DNA from: Alphaproteobacteria bacterium
Lineage (GTDB): Bacteria; Pseudomonadota; Alphaproteobacteria; Rickettsiales; UBA3002
NCBI GenBank assembly: GCA_022841525.1
Contig: JALHRI010000001.1
Location: 3,916-65,194, forward strand
Length of the DNA: 61,279 nucleotides
Reading direction: 5' to 3'
Positions 15,764-24,896 of the stretch are shown piece after piece. The first letter of the stretch is position 1, and each line of letters opens with the position of its first letter. The notes beneath the pieces are model-generated. The model had not been told where the DNA came from. It saw nothing but the letters and a program-made list of their open reading frames with translations, and did no database searches. The translations under genes were made by a program, and so were the position numbers.

Positions 15764-16314
15764 CGTGCCTCGCAAAGCGCGTCGCTGATACGGTAGGAGG
15801 TTCCACATTCGCAGCGCACGTCACCGCGGCCACGCAGCTGGATGCCGCAGGCGCACATCCAGCCTTTGCGGGCGGCGGGAACACCCGCCATCAAGGCATA
15901 GTCTGGCACGTCTTTGGTGATCACCGCACCTGCGGCAACAAACGCATGCGCGCCGATGGTCACGCCGCACACAATCGTACAGTTGGCTCCCAGTGTGGCG
16001 CCGCGTTTCACGAGCGTTGGGCGGTATTCATGCTTGCGCACAATCGCCGCGCGCGGATTGTAAACATTCGTGAACACCATGTGTGGGCCGCAGAAAACAT
16101 CGTCTTCCAGCGTTACTGCATCATACACCGAGACGCCATTTTGAATTTTGACGCGGTTGCCGATGGTCACATCGTTTCCGATAAACACATTCTGACCCAG
16201 CGAACATTCACTGCCGATCGTCGCACCGCCGCACACATGCACCCAGTGCCAGATACGCGTGGCTTCGCCGATTTTTGCCCCCTCATCAATGATTGCGCTG
16301 GGATGAATCTGCAT
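15760..16314 (-). CDS. wbpD: UDP-2-acetamido-3-amino-glucuronate N-acetyltransferase, WbpD-like
   Basis: A 184-residue trimeric left-handed beta-helix acyltransferase, opening [20 protein letters not shown], with [15 protein letters not shown] in the middle and a tail containing [13 protein letters not shown], typical of WbpD. It acetylates the 3-amino group of UDP-GlcNAc3NA using acetyl-CoA to give UDP-GlcNAc3NAcA. Cysteines in the last 40 residues (WMCACG then RCECG) look like a small metal site seen in several WbpD homologues. It is translationally coupled to wbpE and lies 3 bases after wbpB. Confidence 0.88.
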   Translation of the reverse strand: MQIHPSAIIDEGAKIGEATRIWHWVHVCGGATIGSECSLGQNVFIGNDVTIGNRVKIQNGVSVYDAVTLEDDVFCGPHMVFTNVYNPRAAIVRKHEYRPTLVKRGATLGANCTIVCGVTIGAHAFVAAGAVITKDVPDYALMAGVPAARKGWMCACGIQLRGRGDVRCECGTSYRISDALCEAR

Positions 16315-16317
16315 GGC

Positions 16318-17379
16318 CTAATAATCCAGCGGTAGAGCGATGCGTTTGCCATCGCGCGCGGAGAGATACGCGGCGATCAGAATCTCCAGCGACTTGAGAC
16401 CCTCGCGGCCATCAGTTTCCGCATCTGCCTCGCCGCACAAGGTGTGGATGACATTATCGTAATAGAGTGGGTGACCAAATCCGTACACGGAGGTGGTCTG
16501 GTAATTCGCATTTTTAATGTCGGCATCCTCAGGAAGCGTTTCTGCAAATTCCCAGTGCTGAATTTCGTTCACGGCCACGCCACCAATGCGCACGGTGCCT
16601 TTTTCTCCAATCACCGTGATGCTGCCTTCCAGATTTTTCGGGTAGGTGAGCATGGTGACGTTCATCGAGCCCAGCGCGCCTGAGCGCCATTTGATATTCA
16701 TGACTGCGGTATCTTCCACCTCGATATTGCGCGCAAGCGTGGCAGTGTAGGCCTGCAGGCTTTCGACGGGTCCGATAATCCAGTCGAGTAAATCAATGTA
16801 GTGGCTGGCCTGATTCATCAGCGCGCCGCCATCAAACTCCCAGGTGCCGCGCCAAGCAGCGCTGTCGTAATATTCCTGCGGACGCGTCCAGAATACGTTC
16901 ATATTCACCATGTAAATACGGCCAAAACGCTCCGCATCGACGGCTTTTTTCAGTAGCTGCAATGTCGCGTTGCGGCGGTTTTGTTTCACCACAAACAAGC
17001 GCACGCCGGCTTCATCGCAGGCGCGTACCATGCGCAGCCCATCATGCCAGCGTGTTGCCATGGGCTTTTCGGTAATCACGTGGCGGCCAGAAGCAGCAAC
17101 TTCAATCGCCTGCGCGGGGTGAAGCCCGCTGGGCGTGGTTAGAATCACCGCATCGGCATCCGTTTCTTTGAGCATCTGCGTCAGTGAGGTGTAGGCTTTG
17201 GCGCCGGTTTCTTTTTGGGCTTTCGCAAGCGCTTCTGGGTCATTATCGCAAATGCTGACAATATCTGCGCGGTTACCATGTTGCTTGAGTGCCGTGAAGT
17301 GATTCTGCGCGATACGGCCGCAGCCCACCAATGCAAAGCGTAGTTTACGGTCAGTAATGGCAGGGGGGAAAGAATGCAT
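16318..17379 (-). CDS. wbpB: UDP-GlcNAcA 3-dehydrogenase, WbpB-like (Gfo/Idh/MocA)
   Basis: A 353-residue oxidoreductase with an N-terminal NAD-binding fold (FALVGCGRIAQNHFTALK), the EKPMATRW motif whose Lys is catalytic in the Gfo/Idh/MocA family, and GGALMNQASHYIDLLDWIIG with the conserved His and Asp. WbpB oxidises the C3 hydroxyl of UDP-GlcNAcA; the 3-keto product is passed to WbpE. In known pathways a 2-oxoglutarate cycle regenerates NAD. It lies 9 bases after wbpA and just before wbpD, in the same order as enzymes of the ManNAc3NAcA pathway. Confidence 0.87.
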   Translation of the reverse strand: MHSFPPAITDRKLRFALVGCGRIAQNHFTALKQHGNRADIVSICDNDPEALAKAQKETGAKAYTSLTQMLKETDADAVILTTPSGLHPAQAIEVAASGRHVITEKPMATRWHDGLRMVRACDEAGVRLFVVKQNRRNATLQLLKKAVDAERFGRIYMVNMNVFWTRPQEYYDSAAWRGTWEFDGGALMNQASHYIDLLDWIIGPVESLQAYTATLARNIEVEDTAVMNIKWRSGALGSMNVTMLTYPKNLEGSITVIGEKGTVRIGGVAVNEIQHWEFAETLPEDADIKNANYQTTSVYGFGHPLYYDNVIHTLCGEADAETDGREGLKSLEILIAAYLSARDGKRIALPLDY

Positions 17380-17388
17380 AATCAGTGC

Positions 17389-18690
17389 CTAAGCCTTTAT
17401 AATGTGAGCAGCCGGTTGTGCAAAGCGGCCTCGTGTGTCGATAATGAGCTTCGCGTGCGCGCGGATCACCTCGTAGTCAAAGCCGTCATGATCGGTGGCA
17501 AGCAGAACCGCATCTGCGCGGCTTAAGCTTTCCGCATTCAATGGGGTGCTTTTAAGATCGAACACGTGCTCGCGCATTTTAGGAAACACCGGAATATGCG
17601 GATCGCAGTAGGAAATGGTCGCGCCCAAATCGCGCAGTTTTTCCATCAGCATCACCGAGGGTGATTCGCGCATATCATCGACATTCTTTTTATACGCGAT
17701 GCCGAGCACTAAAATATGACTGCCATTCACCGATTTCTGGCGCGCATTGAGCGCGTTGACGAGCTTACCCATCACGTAATCGGGCATCGCGGAATTGACC
17801 TCACCCGCCAGCTCGATAAAGCGGGTATGCACGCCGAATTCACGTGCTTTCCATGTCAGGTAAAACGGATCAATCGGAATACAGTGGCCGCCCAGCCCGG
17901 GCCCCGGATAATACGGCACAAAGCCAAACGGCTTGGTGGCCGCCGCACGGATGACCTCGTGAATATCGATGCCCATTTTATCCGCGACGATTTTCATCTC
18001 GTTCACCAGCCCGATATTGACCGCGCGGTGAATATTCTCCAGCAGTTTGGTAAGCTCTGCCGCGCGGGTAGAGCTGACTGGCACTACGCGATCAATCACG
18101 CTGCCGTAAAGTGCCAGCCCCACTTCCAGACATGCAGGCGTGGTGCCGCCACACACTTTCGGAATGGTGCGGGTGGTGAAATTCGGATTGCCGGGGTCTT
18201 CGCGCTCTGGCGAGAAAACGAGGAACATGTCCTGCCCCACGTCATAGCCGCGCGCGCGGATGCGCGGCAGCAGTTCTTCTTCCGTTGTGCCGGGATAGGT
18301 GGTGCTTTCCAGCGAAATAATCTGGCCTTTTTTCAGATGCGGCAGCAGCGCTTCGGTCGTGCTGATCACAAAGCTTAAATCCGGTTCGCGGGTTTTATTC
18401 AGCGGGGTGGGGACGCACAAAATCAGCGCGTCGACTTCGGCTGCACGGCTAAAGTCGCTGGTGGCTTCAAAATTCGTGCGCGCGCTTAAAATATTCTCGG
18501 CGTGAATATGTTTGATGTAGCTTTCGCCTGCGTTCAGCATACGCACTTTGGCCTCATCAATATCAAACCCAACGACGCGGTAGCCCACTTCGACATAGCG
18601 AAGCATAAGCGGCAGGCCAACATACCCAAGGCCGACAATGCCAATGGTGGCGGATTTGCTGGTAAGCTTTTCAATCAGTGCCTGTTTCAT
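17389..18690 (-). CDS. wbpA: UDP-N-acetylglucosamine 6-dehydrogenase, WbpA-like
   Basis: A 433-residue UDP-sugar dehydrogenase: [19 protein letters not shown] is the NAD-binding motif, [11 protein letters not shown] and [20 protein letters not shown] contain catalytic residues (GGHC with the thioester-forming Cys), and [18 protein letters not shown] marks the C-terminal UDP-binding domain. It oxidises C6 of UDP-GlcNAc to the uronic acid, the first step towards UDP-GlcNAc3NAcA. The GGHCIPIDP form is typical of the WbpA/WecC group acting on acetamido sugars. It is the first gene of the minus-strand group; AGAAG lies upstream of the ATG. Confidence 0.9.
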   Translation of the reverse strand: MKQALIEKLTSKSATIGIVGLGYVGLPLMLRYVEVGYRVVGFDIDEAKVRMLNAGESYIKHIHAENILSARTNFEATSDFSRAAEVDALILCVPTPLNKTREPDLSFVISTTEALLPHLKKGQIISLESTTYPGTTEEELLPRIRARGYDVGQDMFLVFSPEREDPGNPNFTTRTIPKVCGGTTPACLEVGLALYGSVIDRVVPVSSTRAAELTKLLENIHRAVNIGLVNEMKIVADKMGIDIHEVIRAAATKPFGFVPYYPGPGLGGHCIPIDPFYLTWKAREFGVHTRFIELAGEVNSAMPDYVMGKLVNALNARQKSVNGSHILVLGIAYKKNVDDMRESPSVMLMEKLRDLGATISYCDPHIPVFPKMREHVFDLKSTPLNAESLSRADAVLLATDHDGFDYEVIRAHAKLIIDTRGRFAQPAAHIIKA

Positions 18691-18750
18691 CGTATTTTTT
18701 CTTCTCTTGTTGTGCGGATGTAGGCCTTTAGCATCCCTCGCTTTCAGGGG

Positions 18751-20034
18751 CTAGCGATAATCATGCAAAACAGCATGCGTGGCCGCAAGAACATCATTAA
18801 GCTCTTGTTTTGAAATGGTAAGTGGCGGCATGATGTAGAGCGTATTTCCAAACGGCCTCAGCCATATGCCACGCGCGACGAACTGCTCGCGCATTGCAAA
18901 AATCTCTTCCCAACTGGCGCGCATCTCCAACACACCAAGGGCTCCTTTGATGCGCACATCGTCCACGCGGGGATGGCGGCGCAGATCGATCAGGCCGCTG
19001 CGAAGTGCGTCTTCGATAGCCTCCACCTGATCCAGGCGAGGCTCGCGCGCAAACGCTTCGATACTGGCGAGCGCTGCCGCGCAGGCAAGCGGATTTGCCA
19101 TAAATGTTGGCCCGTGCATCAGCGCTTTTTCTAGTGAATCATCTAAAAACGCATTAAAAATCTTTGCGGTCGCAAGCGTTGCCGCCATCGCGACATGCCC
19201 GCCGGTGAGGGCTTTGCCGACACACATTATATCTGGGGTGATGGCGGCTTCTTCGCAGGCGAACATGGTTCCCAAACGGCCAAAGCCGGTCGCGATTTCA
19301 TCGACAATGAGCAAAATGCCATGCTGATCACAGAGGCGGCAAATTTCCGATAAAATATCGGCGGAGTAAAAAATAAACCCGCCCGCACACTGCACCATGG
19401 GCTCGATAATCAGCGCGGCGATTTGCGGCGCGATGGCACTGAGTGTGTCAGAGAATTCAGCGAAGCTATATTCATCCTGCGGCAGATCGAGCACGTAATG
19501 TTTTAGAGTTAAGCTATCGTAGGCAGCATTAAACCCACTGCGGCCGGAAACCGACATCGCGCCCACGGTATCGCCGTGATAGCCATGCCTAAAACAGACG
19601 AATTTATTACGTTTTGCCTGCCCCTGATTGCGCCAGTATTGCAGCGCCATTTTCAGTGCCACTTCCACCGCCACCGATCCGGATTCGGCGAAAAACACCC
19701 GCTCAAGTCCGCGCGGCGCGATGCGTGTCAGCGCGCTTGCTAGCCGGTAAGCGCCTTCATGCGCAAGACCGGCGAACATGACGTGACTTAAACATTCGGC
19801 TTGTTTGGTGATGGCCTCAACAATCGGCGCGTATTGGTAGCCGTGACACATGCTCCACCACGAGGCGATACCGTCAATCAGCGTGCGGCCATCTGCTAAA
19901 TGCAGTGTGCAGCCTTTCGCCCCCACGACCGGCAGCGGGATGCGGCCATGTTGCATCTGCGTGTAGGGCAGCCAGATGTGATCGTAGCCTTCCATCAGCC
20001 ACTCAGGCGAAGATTGCGCAGGCGTGCGTGTCAC
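18751..20034 (-). CDS. bioA: Adenosylmethionine-8-amino-7-oxononanoate aminotransferase
   Basis: A 427-residue class III aminotransferase, the usual BioA length. It shows WLPYTQMQHGRIPLPVV and IASWWSMCHGYQYAPIV (substrate-site residues typical of BioA), VDEIATGFGRLGTMFACEE (PLP-binding Asp) and MCVGKALTGGHVAMAATL with the Schiff-base Lys. It converts 7-keto-8-aminopelargonate to 7,8-diaminopelargonate with SAM as amino donor. It lies 4 bases downstream of bioB on the minus strand and divergent from bioF-bioH-bioC-bioD. Confidence 0.93.
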   Translation of the reverse strand: MTRTPAQSSPEWLMEGYDHIWLPYTQMQHGRIPLPVVGAKGCTLHLADGRTLIDGIASWWSMCHGYQYAPIVEAITKQAECLSHVMFAGLAHEGAYRLASALTRIAPRGLERVFFAESGSVAVEVALKMALQYWRNQGQAKRNKFVCFRHGYHGDTVGAMSVSGRSGFNAAYDSLTLKHYVLDLPQDEYSFAEFSDTLSAIAPQIAALIIEPMVQCAGGFIFYSADILSEICRLCDQHGILLIVDEIATGFGRLGTMFACEEAAITPDIMCVGKALTGGHVAMAATLATAKIFNAFLDDSLEKALMHGPTFMANPLACAAALASIEAFAREPRLDQVEAIEDALRSGLIDLRRHPRVDDVRIKGALGVLEMRASWEEIFAMREQFVARGIWLRPFGNTLYIMPPLTISKQELNDVLAATHAVLHDYR

Positions 20035-20038
20035 TAGC

Positions 20039-21022
20039 TTACGCAGCTTCCTGCTTCGCCGGGCTACTTACAGAGGCCATCACCTGCATGCCAAGGCGCG
20101 CCAGCAGCGCGCGGTCTTTTTCAGTCTGCGGGTTGCTGGTGGTCAGTAGCGTATCGCCGTAAAAAATCGAGTTAGCGCCAGCAAAGAAGCACCAGGCCTG
20201 CATTTCATCGCTCATGGCTTCGCGCCCTGCCGAGAGGCGCACGAAGCTTCTTGGCATCATGATACGCGCCACCGCAATGGTGCGCACGAAATCAAGCGCA
20301 TCGATCTGGCGCGCGTTTTGCAGCGGTGTTCCGGCAATGGGAACCAGCATATTGATCGGCACGCTTTCGGGGTGCGCGGGCAAATTCGCCAGGGTGATGA
20401 GCATATCGGCACGGTCATCCACTGTTTCACCCAGTCCCATAATACCGCCGGCGCACACGTTCATCCCTGCATCGCGCACATGCGCTAGCGTATCGAGCCG
20501 GTCCTGATAAGTGCGGGTGGTGATGATTTCACCGTAAAAACGCTCTGATGTATCGAGGTTGTGATTGTAATAATCCAACCCCGCCTGTTTCAGGCGCTGC
20601 GCCTGATCCGGCGTTAACATGCCCAGTGTTGCGCAGGTTTCCAGCCCCAGCGCCTTCACCTCGCTGATCATATCGGTGAGGGCTTGCATGTCGCGCTCTT
20701 TGGGCGAGCGCCACGCAGCGCCCATGCAAAAACGCGTAGCACCTGCCTCTTTCGCGGCGCGCGCCTGGGCGAGCACGGCGTCGCTATCCATCAGTTTCGA
20801 TGCTTTTACCGGCGTCTTGAAATGCGCGCTCTGCGAGCAATAGCCGCAATCTTCCGCGCAGCCCCCCGTTTTAATCGAGCACAACGTCGAGGCCTGCACC
20901 TCGTGCGGATTGAAATACATGCGGTGCACGCGCTGCGCTTCGAACATTAAATCGTGAAAATTCATCGCAAACAGGGCGAGCACATCACTTTTTTGCCAAT
21001 CATGGCGGATGAGTGGTTGCAT
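20039..21022 (-). CDS. bioB: Biotin synthase (radical SAM)
   Basis: A 327-residue radical-SAM enzyme. [14 protein letters not shown] near residue 54 holds the CxxxCxxC cluster ligands; [16 protein letters not shown] and [11 protein letters not shown] are BioB hallmarks, and [23 protein letters not shown] near 260 carries the conserved Arg that binds the auxiliary 2Fe-2S cluster. It inserts sulfur into dethiobiotin. It is the first gene of the bioB-bioA unit; only 56 bases separate its start from bioF, so regulatory elements for both directions must lie in 21023-21078. Confidence 0.95.
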   Translation of the reverse strand: MQPLIRHDWQKSDVLALFAMNFHDLMFEAQRVHRMYFNPHEVQASTLCSIKTGGCAEDCGYCSQSAHFKTPVKASKLMDSDAVLAQARAAKEAGATRFCMGAAWRSPKERDMQALTDMISEVKALGLETCATLGMLTPDQAQRLKQAGLDYYNHNLDTSERFYGEIITTRTYQDRLDTLAHVRDAGMNVCAGGIMGLGETVDDRADMLITLANLPAHPESVPINMLVPIAGTPLQNARQIDALDFVRTIAVARIMMPRSFVRLSAGREAMSDEMQAWCFFAGANSIFYGDTLLTTSNPQTEKDRALLARLGMQVMASVSSPAKQEAA

Positions 21023-21078
21023 GGTGATAGCCTCATTCGTTAAGTGTAAGCGGCGCTTTTAGCCCACAATAGAGGAAA

Positions 21079-22200
21079 ATGCCAGCACTGAACGCAGTTT
21101 TAGAAGATCGCCTCATCGCCAGAGATTCTGCGCGCCTGCGCCGCCTTACATCCGCGGATGCACTGGCAGAAGGCATGCTGCACACTGCGCAGGGGCGGCT
21201 TCATCATTTTTGCGGGAATGATTATCTGGGCTTAGCGCATGATGCGCGCGTGGTGAGTGCGGCCCGTGAGGCGATGCTTCAGGGCACGGGGGCGGGAGCC
21301 TCACGGCTGGTCACGGGGAATCACAGCGGTTACGACCCCTTAGAGCGCGCGCTGGCAGCGCATAGTGGCCATGAAGCGGCATTGGTTTTTTCCAGCGGGT
21401 TTGCAGCGATTACCGGCACCATCAGCGCGCTGATGGGTAAAGGCGATCTGATTCTTGCCGATAGGCTTGCCCATGCCTGTATGCTTGACGGCGCGAAACT
21501 CTCCGGCGCGAAATTACTACGATTTCATCATAACGATCGGACCCATCTGGAGGCCTTGTTAGCGCAGCATCGCGCGCAGTATCAACACACACTGATTATT
21601 ACTGAGCATATATTCAGTATGGATGGGGATAAAGCGCCGTTGGATGATCTGGTATCGATCAAAAATAAATACGATGCATGGCTCATGGTGGATGATGCGC
21701 ATGGTATTGGTATTGTAAATTATCCACATAAATCATCGGTGGATATTTGGTGTGGTACCTTGTCTAAGGCGCTGGCCAGTGTGGGGGGCTATGTGTGCGC
21801 AAGTGCACTGCTCAAATCCTACCTTGTCAATCACGCGCGAAGTCTGATTTATTCCACCGCGCTACCGCCCTCTGCCCTTGCGGCGGCGCAGGCGGCGATT
21901 GCGATCATGGTGCAAGAAAGCTGGCGAGGGGAGCGGGCGCTTGCACATGCGCGGCGCGTGACGCAGGCGCTTAGCTTGCCGCATGCAGACTCAGCGATTG
22001 TGCCGGTGGTGATCGGCAACGATGACGATGCGCTGCGCATGAGTGAGCGGCTTAAGCACGCAGGCTACGCCATCAGCGCGATTCGTCCGCCCACCGTGCC
22101 CGAAGGCACTGCCAGACTGCGCTTGAGCTTTAGCGCCGCGCATAGCGATGCGCAGGTGGACGGGCTCATTACGGCGTTATCTCGCGAGCTTGGTCGATGA
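21079..22200 (+). CDS. bioF: 8-amino-7-oxononanoate synthase
   Basis: A 373-residue alpha-oxoamine synthase. HHFCGNDYLGLAHDARV, the glycine-rich TGAGASRLVTGNHSGYD and FSSGFAAITGT stretches, DDAHGIGI (PLP Asp and His) and CGTLSKALASVGGYV with the PLP Lys are all present. It condenses pimeloyl-ACP with alanine. It starts the plus-strand bio unit with GAGGAAA just before the ATG. Its stop overlaps the start of the bioH-like gene by 4 bases. Confidence 0.92.
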   Translation: MPALNAVLEDRLIARDSARLRRLTSADALAEGMLHTAQGRLHHFCGNDYLGLAHDARVVSAAREAMLQGTGAGASRLVTGNHSGYDPLERALAAHSGHEAALVFSSGFAAITGTISALMGKGDLILADRLAHACMLDGAKLSGAKLLRFHHNDRTHLEALLAQHRAQYQHTLIITEHIFSMDGDKAPLDDLVSIKNKYDAWLMVDDAHGIGIVNYPHKSSVDIWCGTLSKALASVGGYVCASALLKSYLVNHARSLIYSTALPPSALAAAQAAIAIMVQESWRGERALAHARRVTQALSLPHADSAIVPVVIGNDDDALRMSERLKHAGYAISAIRPPTVPEGTARLRLSFSAAHSDAQVDGLITALSRELGR

Positions 22201-22886
22201 GCGCGGTACTTACGTTAAGCGGCTGGACGCAGCCGAGTGACGCGATCGCCAGCCTCTTGCCCGTGGCCGCAGAAGCATTTGATTACAGCGTGCATGCGCC
22301 GGTGGAAGATGCGCTTGCCGCGCTTGGCAACTACCGCGACGTGCCGCACGTGATCGGTTGGTCGATGGGCGCGCAACTTGCGATGCTGGCGGTAATGCAC
22401 GGAGTGCTGAAACCCAAAAAACTCACCCTCATCGCGCCACCGGTGCAGTTTGTGCAATCTGAACATTTTAAGCATGCGATGGAAGAGGAAATTTTTCGCC
22501 TGTTTCATGATCAATATGTCAGCGACACCGAACGTTTAAGCAGTCGTTTTCATGGCCTGATTGCCAAAAATGATGCGCGCAGAAAACAGGTGATGGCGAT
22601 GCTGGCGCATCATCCGCACCTGCACGAGATTACGCGCTGGCAGCCTTGGCTTGCGCATTTGGGGCGCAGCAGTCTGATGCATGCCGCGTTTGAAAGACTG
22701 CCCGATACGCAGATTATTCATGGCACGCGCGATGCGATTGTGCCGGTGGAGCAATCGGCTTACATCACGCAGCGCGCACATCACATCAAACGCTATCTCT
22801 GGCAAGATGCGGCGCACGCACCGCACCTGCACGATCACGAGCGGTTTGTAGCGCAGATCATGCGCCATCATGAAGGGCTGGCATGA
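22197..22886 (+). CDS. bioH: BioH-like alpha/beta hydrolase
   Basis: A 229-residue alpha/beta hydrolase with the nucleophile elbow GWSMGAQLAML near residue 55 (Ser), a late Asp in HGTRDAIVPVE and a final His in DAAHAPHLHD, forming a plausible triad. Position between bioF and bioC, with 4-base overlaps on both sides, indicates the pimeloyl-ACP methyl ester esterase that ends the BioC-BioH route. Several unrelated or distant esterases (BioG, BioK, BioJ, BioV) fill this role in other bacteria, so the symbol is by function and context, not by confirmed orthology. Confidence 0.75.
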   Translation: MSAVLTLSGWTQPSDAIASLLPVAAEAFDYSVHAPVEDALAALGNYRDVPHVIGWSMGAQLAMLAVMHGVLKPKKLTLIAPPVQFVQSEHFKHAMEEEIFRLFHDQYVSDTERLSSRFHGLIAKNDARRKQVMAMLAHHPHLHEITRWQPWLAHLGRSSLMHAAFERLPDTQIIHGTRDAIVPVEQSAYITQRAHHIKRYLWQDAAHAPHLHDHERFVAQIMRHHEGLA

Positions 22887-23653
22887 ATAAAGACCTACAG
22901 CAAATTGCGCAGCATTTCTCGCGCGCTGCTTCCAGCTACGATGCGCAGGCCGATTTGCAGCGGCGTATTTTGCGTGCGGGCACGGCGCTCATCATACCGC
23001 ATCTTACGCCCACCGCGCACCTGCTCGATGCCGGGTGCGGCACTGGTGCCTTCGCCCGTGCACTGGAATCCAAGACCAAGACCATGCGCCTCATCGGGAT
23101 GGATCTTGCAGCAGGTATGTGCGCCGCCTCAACGCCTTGCTACCGCGCGGTGGCACAGGCGGATCTGGCGCAGATGCCCTTTGCAAATGCTTCGTTCGAT
23201 GGGGTCATCTGTAACCTCGCCATGCAGTGGGTGCACGAGATGCCGCGCGCGATGTCGCAGCTTTATGCCGTGCTACGTCCGGGTGGGGTGATGATGCTGA
23301 GCGCGTTTGTTACCGGCACCCTCGCCGAACTTGACGCCGCCGCACGCGCCGAAGGGGTAAGCAGCGTGATTACCATGCGCAGCGCCGAGGAATATGCCGA
23401 AGCTTGCCGCCAGGCAGGATTTCACATGCTGGGTAGTGAGACTGTACGCGAGACCCACTATTTTGAGCGTGCGCTGGATGTTGCCAAACATCTGCGCGCG
23501 CTGGGGGCAAGCAAGCCTTCGTCCTCTTCAGGAATGATGGGCAAAGATAGATTCACGCGTATGCTCTCGCGTTACGATGCCATGCACCGCCCAGATTGCG
23601 GCATACCTGCAAGCTGGCACGCGGTTATTTTTATGCTACAAAAGCCGCTATGA
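22883..23653 (+). CDS. bioC: Malonyl-ACP O-methyltransferase
   Basis: A 256-residue class I methyltransferase beginning IAQHFSRAASSYDAQADLQ, the usual BioC opening. AHLLDAGCGTGAFARAL is the SAM loop, VICNLAMQWVHEM the post-motif with the BioC-like Trp, and GGVMMLSAFVTGTLAEL follows. It methylates malonyl-ACP to disguise the carboxylate so fatty-acid enzymes can extend it. It overlaps both the bioH-like gene (4 bases) and bioD (ATGA at 23650-23653). Confidence 0.9.
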   Translation: MNKDLQQIAQHFSRAASSYDAQADLQRRILRAGTALIIPHLTPTAHLLDAGCGTGAFARALESKTKTMRLIGMDLAAGMCAASTPCYRAVAQADLAQMPFANASFDGVICNLAMQWVHEMPRAMSQLYAVLRPGGVMMLSAFVTGTLAELDAAARAEGVSSVITMRSAEEYAEACRQAGFHMLGSETVRETHYFERALDVAKHLRALGASKPSSSSGMMGKDRFTRMLSRYDAMHRPDCGIPASWHAVIFMLQKPL

Positions 23654-24327
23654 GTCTCCTTGCGGTCACATCCTGCGGTACGGATATTGGTAAAACCTTT
23701 ATCAGCTGTGCGCTGCTGCACGAAATGCGCGCACGCGGGCGCCGCGTTGCCGCACTCAAGCCGGTGATTTCCGGTATGCAGGGTGTCGCGCTGGAAGCTA
23801 CCGATAGCGGCAGGCTGCTCGCAGCGCTTGGTGAGCATAGCACGCAGGATAATGTGGCGCGCATTTCGCCCTGGCAATTTGCAGCGCCCCTCACGCCGTC
23901 GATGGCAGCGCGTTTGGAAGGAAAAATCATTACGCCTGCAGACATTATCCGCTGGGTGAAAGACCACGATGCGCCAGATACACTGACCCTCGTGGAGGGC
24001 GCTGGCGGTGTCATGGCGCCGCTGAGTGATGAGACGACGATGCGCGATTTTTTTGCTGAACTTTCCGCGCCGATTATTTTAGTGGTTGGTTGCTATTTAG
24101 GATCGATCAGCCACGCGCTTACTGCCTATCACGCGCTGTTGCCTCAGCATGTGCTGGCGATGGTGGTGAGCGATGCTAAAAACGATCAGGGGGTTGGCTT
24201 GAAGGCGACGTGCGATGAGCTCAGGCGTTTTGTGCCTGCATCGCTGCCGGTCCTGCCGATTCCTCATCATCCCCATCAACCTGATGTGCGCGCACTTGCA
24301 GACCTTGTGGAGACCGTATGTTACTAG
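23650..24327 (+). CDS. bioD: Dethiobiotin synthetase
   Basis: A 225-residue P-loop enzyme: VTSCGTDIGKTFISCALL is the phosphate loop with catalytic Lys, VAALKPVISG the second Lys strand, and LVEGAGGVMAPLSDE the conserved Glu-Gly-Ala-Gly-Gly segment. It closes the ureido ring of dethiobiotin with CO2 and ATP. ATG 23650 was chosen because it overlaps the bioC stop and matches the family start; the frame from 23596 adds 18 unlikely residues. The gene completes a bioF-H-C-D unit. Confidence 0.93.
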   Translation: MSLLAVTSCGTDIGKTFISCALLHEMRARGRRVAALKPVISGMQGVALEATDSGRLLAALGEHSTQDNVARISPWQFAAPLTPSMAARLEGKIITPADIIRWVKDHDAPDTLTLVEGAGGVMAPLSDETTMRDFFAELSAPIILVVGCYLGSISHALTAYHALLPQHVLAMVVSDAKNDQGVGLKATCDELRRFVPASLPVLPIPHHPHQPDVRALADLVETVCY

Positions 24328-24896
24328 AAAAACTTGAGCAACTCGTACAGTTTAAGCGCCGTAAAAAACCACCATCACCCTACGCGGACTATAACACGCG
24401 CATGATCGCATCGGTGATAGATGTGATGTGCTTGCTGATGCTGTTTCAGCTTTTTGCACCAGAGCTTTTACTACGCCGCGATCCGGGATCGGTGCTGTTT
24501 TGTATTCTGAGCTTTGCGCTGCTCATGACGCTGATCCAAGATACGCTGCGCACAACGCCCGGTAAGTGGCTGATGGGGATCAAGCTTGTGCGCCGTGATG
24601 AGGTGAGTGAGGTGGGCTTTCTGCGCTTGCTTTTGCGTTACGTGCTTTGCCTCTTTTCCTGCGCCGCTGCCTTGCTTGGGCTTTTATGGATTATGGTCGA
24701 TAAAAAACGCCGCGCCTGGCACGATATTGCAAGTGGCACCGTGGTACTGAATATGCGCCCGGAAGGGTGGTATTTTGATAAGTTAAAGCAAGGCTGGCAG
24801 TGGCTGCGCGGTAAATGCTCACCGCCCGCGACGCATGAGGCGGTTGCCCAGCCACCCGCCGATGAGGGAAATGAGCGCCGCGAAGATACCGTATAG
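24318..24896 (+). CDS. RDD-family membrane protein
   Basis: A 192-residue protein with RDD features: YADYNTRMIASVIDVMCLL near residue 22 (the conserved Arg and Asp), TTPGKWLMGIKLV near residue 75, and DKKRRAWHDIASGTVV near 125 (late Asp). Three hydrophobic segments are visible. Family members are small membrane proteins, sometimes linked to ion exchange; no specific role can be assigned. The start overlaps bioD by 10 bases, and the last 78 bases overlap the convergent gene at 24819. The C-terminal 30 residues are polar and may owe their sequence partly to that overlap. Confidence 0.75.
   Translation: MLLEKLEQLVQFKRRKKPPSPYADYNTRMIASVIDVMCLLMLFQLFAPELLLRRDPGSVLFCILSFALLMTLIQDTLRTTPGKWLMGIKLVRRDEVSEVGFLRLLLRYVLCLFSCAAALLGLLWIMVDKKRRAWHDIASGTVVLNMRPEGWYFDKLKQGWQWLRGKCSPPATHEAVAQPPADEGNERREDTV

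Noticed and set aside
21720-21728. Perfect DnaA box TTATCCACA
   Set aside because: It is a single copy inside bioF, encoding conserved-looking sequence, with no cluster of boxes or AT-rich element around it.
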